Shown in pieces: positions 1 to 5,668 of a stretch of 7,442 nt of DNA (position 1 is the first letter of the stretch; the number at the start of each line of letters is the position of its first letter). Source of the stretch: an uncultured Streptomyces sp. (GTDB taxonomy: Bacteria; Actinomycetota; Actinomycetes; Streptomycetales; Streptomycetaceae). The stretch covers positions 1 through 7,442 of the forward strand of contig CAMLJW010000261.1 in NCBI GenBank assembly GCA_946480485.1, in the 5' to 3' direction. Both the position numbers and the translations under genes were made by a program. Below the pieces are notes generated by a model, which saw only the letters and a program-made list of their open reading frames with translations, was not told where the DNA came from and ran no database searches.

Positions 1-165
1 CACGGCGTCCCGTTCTGCGCGATGGCCCGGAGCCCCGAACGGCGTGCCGAGTGGCGGGCCGAGGGCGTCACGGCGTTCGTACTCGGCGAGGCGAGCGACC
101 TCGCGGCGACGGCCCTGCGCAGCCACCTGCCGGACTCGGGGACCAAGGGACGTGGTACGGCTTGA
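1..165 (+). CDS. 3' end of an unidentified gene, possibly HpcH/HpaI aldolase/citrate lyase-like
   Basis: Frame 1 is open from the left edge to a TGA at 163-165, giving the last 54 residues of a protein that starts outside the window. The tail opens with HGVPFCAMARSPERR, continues with AEGVTAFVLGEASDLA and ends with a short Gly/Thr/Lys/Arg tail. A beta-strand containing GVPF, a helix with an acidic/basic run, a second strand (TAFVLGE) and a final Ala/Leu helix fit the last two beta/alpha units of a TIM barrel. The pattern resembles the C-terminus of HpcH/HpaI aldolase/citrate lyase proteins, where a glycine-flanked strand is followed by a 'lG.d...La.a.r' helix. This family call is a weak inference from pattern only; a HAD-type hydrolase or another Rossmann-like fold is possible. 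The gene converges on the methyltransferase with 19 bases between stop codons, and I see no clear terminator hairpin between them. Confidence 0.55.
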   Translation, partial: HGVPFCAMARSPERRAEWRAEGVTAFVLGEASDLAATALRSHLPDSGTKGRGTA

Positions 166-184
166 ACGGGAGGACCCGAGTCCG

Positions 185-994
185 CTACGACTTGCGGCCC
201 ACTCCGCCGTAGGCGTCGACCGTCAAGACCTCGGACTCCGGACGCCACTCGGTGACCTGGACGACCCCGGGCTCGGTCGGCTCCAGCCCGTCGAAGAAGC
301 CGGCGACCTCCTCCACACTGCGCGGGTAGTACGGAACGGCCCCGCTCTCGTTGTACGCCGCCGACGCGGCCATCATGGCCTCGCTGGTGGCGCTGCCGTC
401 GCTGATCACCAGGTAACTGCCGGACGGCAGACCGGCCATCAGGCGCGAGACCAGATCCCGGGCCTGGTGGTAATCGGCCACGTGACCAAGGGTGTTGAGG
501 ATCATCAGGGCGACGGGCTGTGAGAAGTCCAGCGTGCTCGCCGCCGCCTTGAGGATCTCCTCGGGCTCGTGGAAGTCGGCGTCGATGTACGCCGTCACGC
601 CCTCGGGCGTGCTGGTGAGCAGGGCGCGGGCGTGGGCGAGCACCATCGGGTCGTTGTCGACGTAGACGATCCGCGCGTCCGGCGCCACGCGCTGGGCCAC
701 CTCGTGGGTGTTGTCGGCGGTCGGCAGGCCCGTGCCGATGTCGAGGAACTGCCGGATACCCTGCTCGCCGGCCAGGTGGCGGACGACGCGGCCGAGGAAC
801 AGGCGGCTCGTGCGCGCCACGTCGACGAGGCCGGGGAAGATCTCCTTGATCTGGTCCCCGATCTCGCGGTCCACCTCGTAGTTGTCCTTGCCGCCCACGA
901 AGTAGTTCCAGAAACGCGCGGAATGCGGCTTGCTCGTGTCGATCCGGGCACGTATGTCGGCAGCCGCGGCGAGCTGGGGGTCTTGGTCTGACAC
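185..994 (-). CDS. SAM-dependent methyltransferase, DUF574 / Methyltransf_19 family
   Basis: A 269-residue protein of the DUF574 type, a SAM-dependent methyltransferase family abundant in Streptomyces and related actinomycetes, often in many copies and with mostly unknown substrates. The family hallmark near the N-terminus is visible: SARFWNYFVGGKDNYEVDR (residues 25-43). Next come the SAM-binding motif I, FLDIGTGLPT (83-92), with Asp85 and the Gly residues, and an acidic residue after the second strand in VYVDNDP (Asp113), expected to contact the SAM ribose. A later ADFHEP segment matches the adenine-contact region of this fold. Length is normal for the family and no signal peptide is seen, so it should be cytosolic. 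The start is GTG at 994-992, with AGGAGG at 1007-1002, seven bases upstream. It stands alone on its strand and shows no obvious link to the inositol genes. The biochemical target cannot be read from the sequence. Confidence 0.9.
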   Translation of the reverse strand: MSDQDPQLAAAADIRARIDTSKPHSARFWNYFVGGKDNYEVDREIGDQIKEIFPGLVDVARTSRLFLGRVVRHLAGEQGIRQFLDIGTGLPTADNTHEVAQRVAPDARIVYVDNDPMVLAHARALLTSTPEGVTAYIDADFHEPEEILKAAASTLDFSQPVALMILNTLGHVADYHQARDLVSRLMAGLPSGSYLVISDGSATSEAMMAASAAYNESGAVPYYPRSVEEVAGFFDGLEPTEPGVVQVTEWRPESEVLTVDAYGGVGRKS

Positions 995-1026
995 GAGAGT
1001 GCCTCCTGCGCGTGGATGTTCGGTAA

Positions 1027-1206
1027 CCGGGCACCAACCTAGTCGAACAACCGAGCTCCTCGCACAGGTTGTGCGGATGTGAACTCCCCTGCGGAACAGG
1101 GGATTTGGCCATCGCCGACGCGCTGGAGGCCGGGTGGATCGCCGATGCCTGCACGCCCTCCCCGCGCGAGCACCGCACGGTGATCGAGGAGGTACGCGGC
1201 GCGTGA
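1027..1206 (+). pseudogene. Short open tail of a possible degraded plus-strand gene
   Basis: A plus-strand frame is open from just after a TAA at 1024-1026 to a TGA at 1204-1206. Its last half reads like protein: LAIADALEAGWIADACTPSP followed by REHRTVIEEVRGA and stop, an Ala/Glu-rich amphipathic stretch with normal actinomycete codon choice. The first half (Asn, Gln, Cys and Ser-rich, with no ATG or GTG start or ribosome binding site) does not look like coding sequence. The strong hairpin at 1227-1261 lies 20 bases past the stop, where a terminator would sit. I read this as the surviving 3' end of a gene whose 5' part was lost, perhaps when the methyltransferase region arrived. A chance open frame in GC-rich DNA remains quite possible. 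I do not recognise the family. Confidence 0.3.
1061..1075. repeat. Small inverted repeat upstream of the methyltransferase gene
   Basis: CGCACA-GGT-TGTGCG is a perfect 6-bp inverted repeat with a 3-base centre. It lies 67 bases upstream of the methyltransferase GTG start and inside the possible remnant ORF. Its position would suit an operator for the methyltransferase promoter, but I cannot assign a convincing -35/-10 pair nearby, so its role is unproven. Confidence 0.3.
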
Positions 1207-1226
1207 CGGCACAGCCGTGACGGCCA

Positions 1227-1261
1227 CAGGGCCGCCGCCGTACGAGACGGCGGCGGCCCTG
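1227..1261. terminator. Likely bidirectional factor-independent terminator hairpin
   Basis: The arm CAGGGCCGCCGCCGT (1227-1241) and its exact reverse complement ACGGCGGCGGCCCTG (1247-1261) form a perfect 15-bp stem around a 5-base loop, ACGAG. There is no T-run on either side, which is usual for actinomycete terminators. It lies 64 bases past the IolG stop on the minus strand and 20 bases past the stop of the possible plus-strand remnant. It can therefore end the inositol transport operon and also stop transcription arriving from the left. Confidence 0.85.
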
Positions 1262-1278
1262 AGCTGAGAGCGTCCGGG

Positions 1279-1332
1279 TCAGTGGTCGATGTCAGCGGTG
1301 GACATCAGCGGTCAGTCATCGAGGTCAGCGGT
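1279..1332. repeat. Degenerate tandem repeat overlapping the iolG stop codon
   Basis: The octamer TCAGCGGT occurs at 1292-1299, 1305-1312 and 1325-1332, with a one-base variant, TCAGTGGT, at 1279-1286. The intervals are 13, 13 and 20 bases. The copy at 1325-1332 contains the iolG stop codon and the preceding Arg codon, read on the minus strand as ACCGCTGA. The others look like duplications of the gene's last codons into the untranslated region, each carrying another TGA. Replication slippage is the simplest explanation; no function is evident. Confidence 0.6.
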
Positions 1333-2356
1333 CGAGGTCGCGGTAGAGCGCGGGGCGTTCGGCGAGTTGGACCGTGATCCGGCCACCCTCGGCCTGGGCG
1401 CGCACGCCCGCCTCGCAGACCGCGGCGGCGGCATAGCCGTCCCAGGAGCTGGCGCCGATGACCTCGCCGCGCCGGGAGGCGTCCACCCACGCCTGCACCT
1501 CACGGTCGTACGCGTCCTCGAAACGCGCCAGGTAGTCCTGGGCGATGGTGCCACCCCAGCGGCCTGCCATGTTGGTGACCAGGGAGTACGCGTCGCCGAC
1601 CCGGGCGGTGCCGCGCTCGCAGACCACCTCGGCCTGCACCTGGTAGCCGAAGCCGCAGTTCCCGATGATCTCGGTGTCCACGATGACGCCGCCCTCGGTC
1701 TCGAAGAGCACGAGCTGCGGGTCGTCCAGGCCGGTGGGCGCGGCGCTGGTCGGGGCGGCCCGCAGTACGGTGACGGCCGTGATCTCCTGGCCGAGCAGCC
1801 AGCGGGTCACGTCCATCTCGTGGACCACCGAGTCGTTGATGAGCATCTCGTTGGTGAACCCGGCCGGAGTCGCCGCGTTCCGGTGCCGGTTGTGCAGCAT
1901 CAGCGGTCGGCCCAACTGCCCGGTGCCGAGGAGCGTCTTGAGCTTCACGTACTCGGCGTCGTACCGGCGCATGAAGCCCACCTGTACCCGGCGGTGGCCG
2001 AGCTTCTGCTCGGCCTCCAGGACGCGCAGCGCGGAGGCGGAGTCCGGGGTGAGCGGCTTCTCGCACAGGACGGGCAGGTCGTGCTCGAAGGCCGCAAGCA
2101 GCGCCGCCTCATGGGCGGGGCCGGGGGAGGCGATCAGCACGGCGTCCACGTCTTGTGCCGCCATGGCAGCAGCGGGGTCGGTGAACGCGGTGCAGCCGTC
2201 GATGCCGACGGCGAGACGCGTGGCCCGTTCGGCGTCGAGATCCACCACCGCGGCCACCCGGGCCCCGCTGGTCACCTCGTTGATACGGCGCACATGGTCG
2301 GCTCCCATCTTGCCGGTCCCGACGACGGCCACCCCGAGGGTTCGGCGCTGGGTCAT
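1325..2356 (-). CDS. iolG: Inositol 2-dehydrogenase (IolG), Gfo/Idh/MocA family
   Basis: A 343-residue NAD-dependent oxidoreductase that should oxidise myo-inositol to scyllo-inosose, the first step of inositol catabolism in the cytosol. The N-terminal Rossmann domain carries [11 protein letters not shown] (residues 11-21) and ends its second strand with acidic Asp39, which favours NAD over NADP. The EKP motif supplies Lys100. The C-terminal domain contains [10 protein letters not shown] (124-133), HNRHRN (155-160) and [10 protein letters not shown], giving Asp175 and His179. Lys, Asp and His at these spacings match the catalytic triad I recall for Bacillus subtilis IolG (Lys97, Asp172, His176), and the segments around them are strikingly similar to that enzyme. 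The ATG start has GAAGGGA at 2371-2365 upstream. It is the last gene of the transporter operon, 40 bases after the ATPase stop, and the hairpin at 1227-1261 follows it. A related cyclitol or sugar dehydrogenase activity (scyllo- or chiro-inositol) is possible. Confidence 0.88.
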   Translation of the reverse strand: MTQRRTLGVAVVGTGKMGADHVRRINEVTSGARVAAVVDLDAERATRLAVGIDGCTAFTDPAAAMAAQDVDAVLIASPGPAHEAALLAAFEHDLPVLCEKPLTPDSASALRVLEAEQKLGHRRVQVGFMRRYDAEYVKLKTLLGTGQLGRPLMLHNRHRNAATPAGFTNEMLINDSVVHEMDVTRWLLGQEITAVTVLRAAPTSAAPTGLDDPQLVLFETEGGVIVDTEIIGNCGFGYQVQAEVVCERGTARVGDAYSLVTNMAGRWGGTIAQDYLARFEDAYDREVQAWVDASRRGEVIGASSWDGYAAAAVCEAGVRAQAEGGRITVQLAERPALYRDLDR

Positions 2357-2396
2357 GGGCTGGTTCCCTTCTCAGGTCTTGCAGGTGCGGAGGAAC

Positions 2397-3308
2397 TCAT
2401 GGGGACGTCCCGTCGGAAGCCACGACGGGTGCCTGGAGGTCCTTTTCCTCGGGGAGCTCCTCCACGTCCACGCCCCGGACCTGTGCCAACTCGTGCTTGA
2501 GTGTGGCCAGTTCGGCACCGCCCGCCATGTGGTTGGTGAGCTCTTCCAGGCCGACCTCGCTGCGGGCGGCGCTGAGCTCCATGGTGCCGAGCCGCAGCAC
2601 GCTGAAGTGGTCGCCGACCATGTAGGCGTGGTGCGGGTTGTGGGTGATGAAGATAACGCCGAGGCCGCGGTCGCGAGCGGCGGCGATGTACTTCAGCACG
2701 ACGCCGGACTGCTTGACGCCGAGTGCGGCGGTGGGCTCGTCCAGGATCAGCACCCGGGCGCCGAAGTAGACGGCGCGGGCGATGGCCACGGACTGGCGCT
2801 GGCCGCCGGAGAGCGTGCCGATGGGCTGGTCGAGGTCGTCGAGGACGATGCCCATGTTGCGCAGTTCGTCGTCCGCGGTCCTCTTCATGCGGTCGATGTC
2901 GAGGCGGCGGATCGGCCGGCGTCCCCTGGTCATCTCGGAGCCGAGGAAGAAGTTCCGCCACACCGGCATCAGGGGCACGGTGGCCAGGTCCTGGTAGACG
3001 GTGGCGATACCGCGGTCCAGGGCCTCGCGCGGGCTGGTGAAGCGCACCGGTCCACCGTCGACGAGGAACTGGCCCTCGGTGTGCTGGTGCAGGCCGGAGA
3101 TGATTTTGATCAGAGTGGACTTGCCGGCGCCGTTGTCGCCCAGCACACAGGTCACCCGGCCCGGACGGACGGCCAGGTCGACGCCGTGCAGGGCACGGAT
3201 GTTGCCGTACGATTTGCCGGCGCCGCGCAGTTCGACGATGGGCTTGCCGTCCTGGGGGGCGGCGTCTTCGACGGGGGCCCCGTTGGGCGTGGATCCGTTG
3301 GTTGTCAT
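2397..3308 (-). CDS. Sugar (probably myo-inositol) ABC transporter ATP-binding protein, single domain
   Basis: A 303-residue ATPase that should power the importer from the cytosolic face of the membrane. All motifs are intact: Walker [10 protein letters not shown] (57-65), Q-loop Gln106 in YQDL, signature LSGGQRQ (166-172), Walker B VLILDEP (186-192) and switch His223 in ITHN. The closest family is the RbsA/XylG/FrcA group of carbohydrate class 2 (CUT2) transporters. Many of those ATPases are tandem two-domain proteins of about 500 residues. This one has a single domain, like FrcA, so two copies should pair. Residues 1-22 are a polar low-complexity leader, and about 40 residues after the ATPase core form a charged tail rich in Glu and Val. 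The gene starts 9 bases after the permease stop and uses a ribosome binding site embedded in that stop. Substrate is inferred from the neighbours iolG and iolC. Confidence 0.92.
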   Translation of the reverse strand: MTTNGSTPNGAPVEDAAPQDGKPIVELRGAGKSYGNIRALHGVDLAVRPGRVTCVLGDNGAGKSTLIKIISGLHQHTEGQFLVDGGPVRFTSPREALDRGIATVYQDLATVPLMPVWRNFFLGSEMTRGRRPIRRLDIDRMKRTADDELRNMGIVLDDLDQPIGTLSGGQRQSVAIARAVYFGARVLILDEPTAALGVKQSGVVLKYIAAARDRGLGVIFITHNPHHAYMVGDHFSVLRLGTMELSAARSEVGLEELTNHMAGGAELATLKHELAQVRGVDVEELPEEKDLQAPVVASDGTSP

Positions 3309-3315
3309 GGGATCA

Positions 3316-3325
3316 GATCACCTCC
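3316..3325 (-). promoter_or_regulatory. Extended Shine-Dalgarno overlapping the permease stop codon
   Basis: On the minus strand this is GGAGGTGATC, a 10-base match to the sequence complementary to the 3' end of 16S rRNA. The permease stop TGA (3320-3318) is embedded in it. Seven bases separate it from the ATPase ATG at 3308. This indicates strong, coupled translation of the ATPase after the permease. A shorter version, GGTGATC at 4397-4391, overlaps the lipoprotein stop just ahead of the permease start. Confidence 0.8.
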
Positions 3326-4388
3326 GGGTCGCCGCGCGGCGGACCCACAGATTGACGAGGGTGGCGCCGAGCAGCATCACGCCGAGGAAGGCCTTGAACC
3401 AGTCGGGGTTCCAGCCGGCGTAGACGATGCCCTGGTTCACCATGCCGAACATGAAGGCGCCGAAGACGGGGCCGATCGCGGAGCCGTAGCCCCCGGTCAG
3501 CAGACAGCCGCCGATCACCGCCGCGGCGATGTAGATGAGCTCCTGTCCGACGCCCTCGCCGGACTGCACGGTGTTGAAGGCGAACAGCTGGTGCATGCCG
3601 ACGAACCAGGCGCCGAAGCCCACGGCCATGAACAGTGTGATCTTGGTGAAGGCCACCGGCACGCCGACCGCGCGGGCGCTGGCCTTGTTGCCGCCCACCG
3701 CGAAGACCCAGTTGCCGTACTTGGTGCGCAGCAGCACCCACGTGGCCAGCGCCGCGAAGGCCAGCCACCACAGGATGGTGGCCTTCACCTGGACGCCGCC
3801 GACGGTGAAGGACGAGGAGAAGACCGCCTTCGCCTGGTCGAAGCCGTCCATGTCGCTGATGTCGTCGGTCGCGACGTTGCCGGTGACCAGCTTGGTGATC
3901 GCGAGGTTGCAGCCCTGCACCATCAGGAACGTGCCGAGGGTGACCAGGAAGCTGGGCAGTCCCGTGCGCATGATCATCCAGCCGTTGAACGCGCCGATCG
4001 CGAGCGACACCACGAGCGCGGCGATCACGCCCACCCAGACGTTCATGGTCAGCTGGTAGCTGACCATACTCGCGGTCAGCGCCGAGGTGAGCACGGCGAC
4101 GCCGGACGAGAGGTCGAACTCGCCGCCGATCATCAGCAGGGCCACGGGCAGGGCCATGATGCCGATGGTCGACGACTGGTAGAGGATCGTGGCCATGGCG
4201 TCGGCCTGGCGCAAGGGCGGCGCCATGACGAAGAAGAAGACGAACACCGCGGCGGCACCGATGAAGACGCCGACCTCGGGCCGGGCGAGCAGCCTGAGCC
4301 ACAGGGGGTGCTTCGCGGTCCGGCCGTCCCTCTGCTTGGCGCCGGGCGCCGGTGGTGAGGTCACCGCCGGCGCAGTCTGCTGGGTCAT
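3318..4388 (-). CDS. Sugar (probably myo-inositol) ABC transporter permease, RbsC/FrcC family
   Basis: A 356-residue integral membrane protein of the BPD_transp_2 family (carbohydrate class 2 permeases), which forms the membrane channel of the importer. After about 30 polar cytosolic residues come roughly nine to ten hydrophobic segments, beginning with VGVFIGAAAVFVFFFVMAPP and ending with FLGVMLLGATLVNLW. Family landmarks are visible: GGEFDLSSG after the second membrane segment, LPSFLVTLGTFLMVQG in the middle, and the glycine-rich GGCLLTGGYGSAIGPVFGA near the end. The last of these belongs to the region that meets the ATPase. Length is normal for the family. The ATG start lies four bases after the lipoprotein stop, with GGTGATC overlapping that stop as a likely ribosome binding site, so translation is probably coupled. 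Only one permease gene is present, as expected for this class, where it would act as a homodimer. Confidence 0.92.
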   Translation of the reverse strand: MTQQTAPAVTSPPAPGAKQRDGRTAKHPLWLRLLARPEVGVFIGAAAVFVFFFVMAPPLRQADAMATILYQSSTIGIMALPVALLMIGGEFDLSSGVAVLTSALTASMVSYQLTMNVWVGVIAALVVSLAIGAFNGWMIMRTGLPSFLVTLGTFLMVQGCNLAITKLVTGNVATDDISDMDGFDQAKAVFSSSFTVGGVQVKATILWWLAFAALATWVLLRTKYGNWVFAVGGNKASARAVGVPVAFTKITLFMAVGFGAWFVGMHQLFAFNTVQSGEGVGQELIYIAAAVIGGCLLTGGYGSAIGPVFGAFMFGMVNQGIVYAGWNPDWFKAFLGVMLLGATLVNLWVRRAATRR

Positions 4389-4392
4389 ATGA

Positions 4393-5412
4393 TCACCGGG
4401 TCCCCTTCGCGGCGAACTCGGCGATCGTGTCGACGTTGCTCTTGTCGACGAACGCCGGTCCGGTCAGGACCGGTTCCTCACCGCCGCCGCTGTAGTTGCC
4501 GTTGGTCTTGTAGAGCCACAGCGAGTCGATCGAGAGGTAGCCCTGCAGGTAGGGCTGCTGGTCGACGGCGAACTCGATGTCCCCCTTCTCGATCGCGCTG
4601 GTCAGGTCCTTGTTGAGGTCGAAGGTGGCGACCCTGGCCTTGCTGCCCGCGTCGGCGACGGACTGCACCGCGGTCAGCGCGTACGGAGCGCCGAGCGTGA
4701 CCACCTCGTCGATGGAGCTGTCCTGCTTGAGCTTGGCGGTGATGGTCGACTTCACCGACGGCATGTCGGTGCCCTTGACGTAAAGGTTCTCCGTCTTGCC
4801 CTCGAAGGTCCTCTTCACACCCGCGCACCGCGCCTCAAGCCCGACGTGGCCCTGTTCCTGGACCACGCAGACGGCGTGCTTCGCCCCGGTCTCGTTGAGC
4901 CTCTTGCCGAGGGCCTGACCCGCCACGCCCTCGTCCTGGCCGAAGTACCCCAGCAGACCCATGCTCTTCCAGTTGTTCACACCGGAGTTGAGGCCGACCA
5001 CGGGTATGCCGGCCTTCTCGGCCTTCGCCACCACGTCCTTCATGGCGTCCGGCTTGGCCAGCGTGACCGCGATGCCGTCGACCTTCTGGTCGATCGCGTT
5101 CTGGACGAGGGTGGCCTGGTCGGCCGCGTTGGGGTTGCTGGTGTAGATCAGCTTGACGTTGTCCTTGGCGGCGGCCGCCTCGGCGCCCTTGCGGACGATG
5201 TCCCAGAATGTGTCGCCGCGGGCTTGGTGGGTGACCAACGCGAGGGTGATGCGGGGCGTGTTGGCCTTGCCCGCGGCAGCGCTCCCGCCGCCCTCCTCGG
5301 ACTCCTTGCCGCCGGAGCCGCTGGAGCAGCCGGTGACGATCAACGCCGTCGCGGCGGCAGCGGCCACCAGGACGGGAAATCTGAGGGAGCGGGGGCGAGA
5401 CATACGATCCAT
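4393..5412 (-). CDS. Sugar (probably myo-inositol) ABC transporter substrate-binding lipoprotein
   Basis: A 339-residue binding protein of the periplasmic-binding-protein 4 type (RbsB/galactose-binding-like) that captures the sugar outside the membrane and hands it to the permease. It has a lipoprotein signal: Arg residues 3, 6, 8 and 11, a hydrophobic Ala/Val/Leu stretch, then lipobox V-T-G-C with Cys29 as the lipidation site. A Ser/Gly/Glu-rich linker follows to about residue 48. The mature domain opens with ITLALVTHQARGDTFWDIV and carries the usual KVDGIAVTLAKPDAM and AGIPVVGLNSG segments of the first lobe. The ATG at 5412 is preferred over the in-frame ATG at 5403, because GAGGTG (5426-5421) lies 8 bases upstream of the first. 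It is the first gene of the minus-strand operon. The ligand is inferred from the neighbouring iolG and iolC; another cyclitol or sugar is possible. Confidence 0.92.
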   Translation of the reverse strand: MDRMSRPRSLRFPVLVAAAAATALIVTGCSSGSGGKESEEGGGSAAAGKANTPRITLALVTHQARGDTFWDIVRKGAEAAAAKDNVKLIYTSNPNAADQATLVQNAIDQKVDGIAVTLAKPDAMKDVVAKAEKAGIPVVGLNSGVNNWKSMGLLGYFGQDEGVAGQALGKRLNETGAKHAVCVVQEQGHVGLEARCAGVKRTFEGKTENLYVKGTDMPSVKSTITAKLKQDSSIDEVVTLGAPYALTAVQSVADAGSKARVATFDLNKDLTSAIEKGDIEFAVDQQPYLQGYLSIDSLWLYKTNGNYSGGGEEPVLTGPAFVDKSNVDTIAEFAAKGTR

Positions 5413-5513
5413 CTTTCCGGCACCTCACTGTGCTGCAGGGGAAAGGGAACGGGGACACGGGCAGGCGTGGGCCCGGACCCTGGGGGCGGCCCGGCGCGGA
5501 CACGTCGGGCCAT

Positions 5514-5544
5514 GTGCCATTCAACTCGGTTGTGTTGTTGGCAC
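5514..5544 (-). repeat. Interrupted inverted repeat near the predicted 5' end of the transporter mRNA
   Basis: GTGCCA (5514-5519) and TGGCAC (5539-5544) are exact reverse complements separated by 19 bases. Inside them lies a second small pair, CAAC-TCG-GTTG (5522-5532). On the minus strand the outer repeat starts close to where transcription should begin (about 5541) if the TTGACA/TTTCAT promoter is used. It could fold as an imperfect leader stem-loop or serve as a downstream operator. Both roles are inference. Confidence 0.35.
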
Positions 5545-5547
5545 GGG

Positions 5548-5577
5548 ATGAAAGTACCTGACGGCCTCTTCTGTCAA
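5548..5577 (-). promoter_or_regulatory. Predicted promoter of the transporter-iolG operon
   Basis: On the minus strand a perfect TTGACA (5577-5572) is followed after 18 bases by TTTCAT (5553-5548), a 4-of-6 match to the -10 consensus. TACTTT (5556-5551), 15 bases after the -35, is an alternative. The -35 sits at the outer end of the inverted element at 5571-5592. The -35 box is convincing; the exact -10 is not certain. Confidence 0.6.
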
Positions 5578-5592
5578 TACTTTGTCTAGACA
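5571..5592 (-). promoter_or_regulatory. Operator copy 1: TGTCTAGACA palindrome abutting a -35 box
   Basis: Read on the minus strand, the perfect 10-bp palindrome TGTCTAGACA (5592-5583) runs straight into AAGTATTGACAG (5582-5571). GT-C-TA-G-AC fits the short GT-N-TA-N-AC palindromes bound by HutC-type GntR regulators. It is also close to the KGWCHTRACA motif that I recall for the inositol regulator IolR of Corynebacterium glutamicum, with one mismatch at position 6. A regulator bound here would touch the -35 of the transporter promoter. The binding protein is inferred, not seen in the window. Confidence 0.65.
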
Positions 5593-5623
5593 TCATTCCA
5601 CAGTGACCGTTCGAATGTGCGAA

Positions 5624-5645
5624 TGTAAGTACAAAGTATTGACAG
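5624..5645 (+). promoter_or_regulatory. Operator copy 2: TGTAAGTACA abutting the iolC -35 box
   Basis: On the plus strand TGTAAGTACA (5624-5633) is followed by AAGTATTGACAG (5634-5645). It is an inverted copy of the element at 5571-5592: 18 of 22 positions agree, and all four differences fall in the N4 centre of TGT-N4-ACA. The centre AG makes this copy an imperfect palindrome, so binding may be weaker than at copy 1. Confidence 0.6.
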
Positions 5646-5668
5646 GGCTCCCTGGTGAGACTTACACC
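5639..5668 (+). promoter_or_regulatory. Predicted promoter of the iolC operon
   Basis: TTGACA at 5639-5644 is a perfect -35 hexamer. The best -10 at matching distance (18 bases, as in the divergent promoter) is TACACC at 5663-5668, a weak 3-of-6 match. Transcription would begin near 5675, leaving about 65 bases ahead of the iolC ATG. A weak -10 would suit a promoter that needs induction or an activator, but this is inference. Confidence 0.5.

Noticed and set aside
1039..1227. A 62-codon minus-strand open frame in the gap left of iolG
   Set aside because: No ribosome binding site, Gly/Arg/Ala-rich translation without motifs, and it starts at the terminator hairpin.
1289..2500. A 403-codon plus-strand open frame opposite iolG
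   Set aside because: Same antisense effect; its translation has no recognisable motif and the minus strand encodes a clear IolG.
1665..4358. An 897-codon plus-strand open frame running opposite iolG, the ATPase and the permease
   Set aside because: Long antisense frames are expected in GC-rich coding DNA. The translation is rich in His, Gly, Asp and Arg, shows no domain, and spans three genes with clear motifs on the other strand.
5403..5412. Alternative ATG at 5403 for the binding lipoprotein
   Set aside because: GAGGTG is spaced 8 bases from the ATG at 5412 and 17 from the other, so the first start is preferred. Both would give a working lipoprotein signal.
5571..5645. Inverted arms as terminal repeats of a tiny mobile element
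   Set aside because: The arms enclose only 45 bases with no coding content or target-site duplication, and each contains a correctly oriented -35 box, so divergent regulation explains them better.
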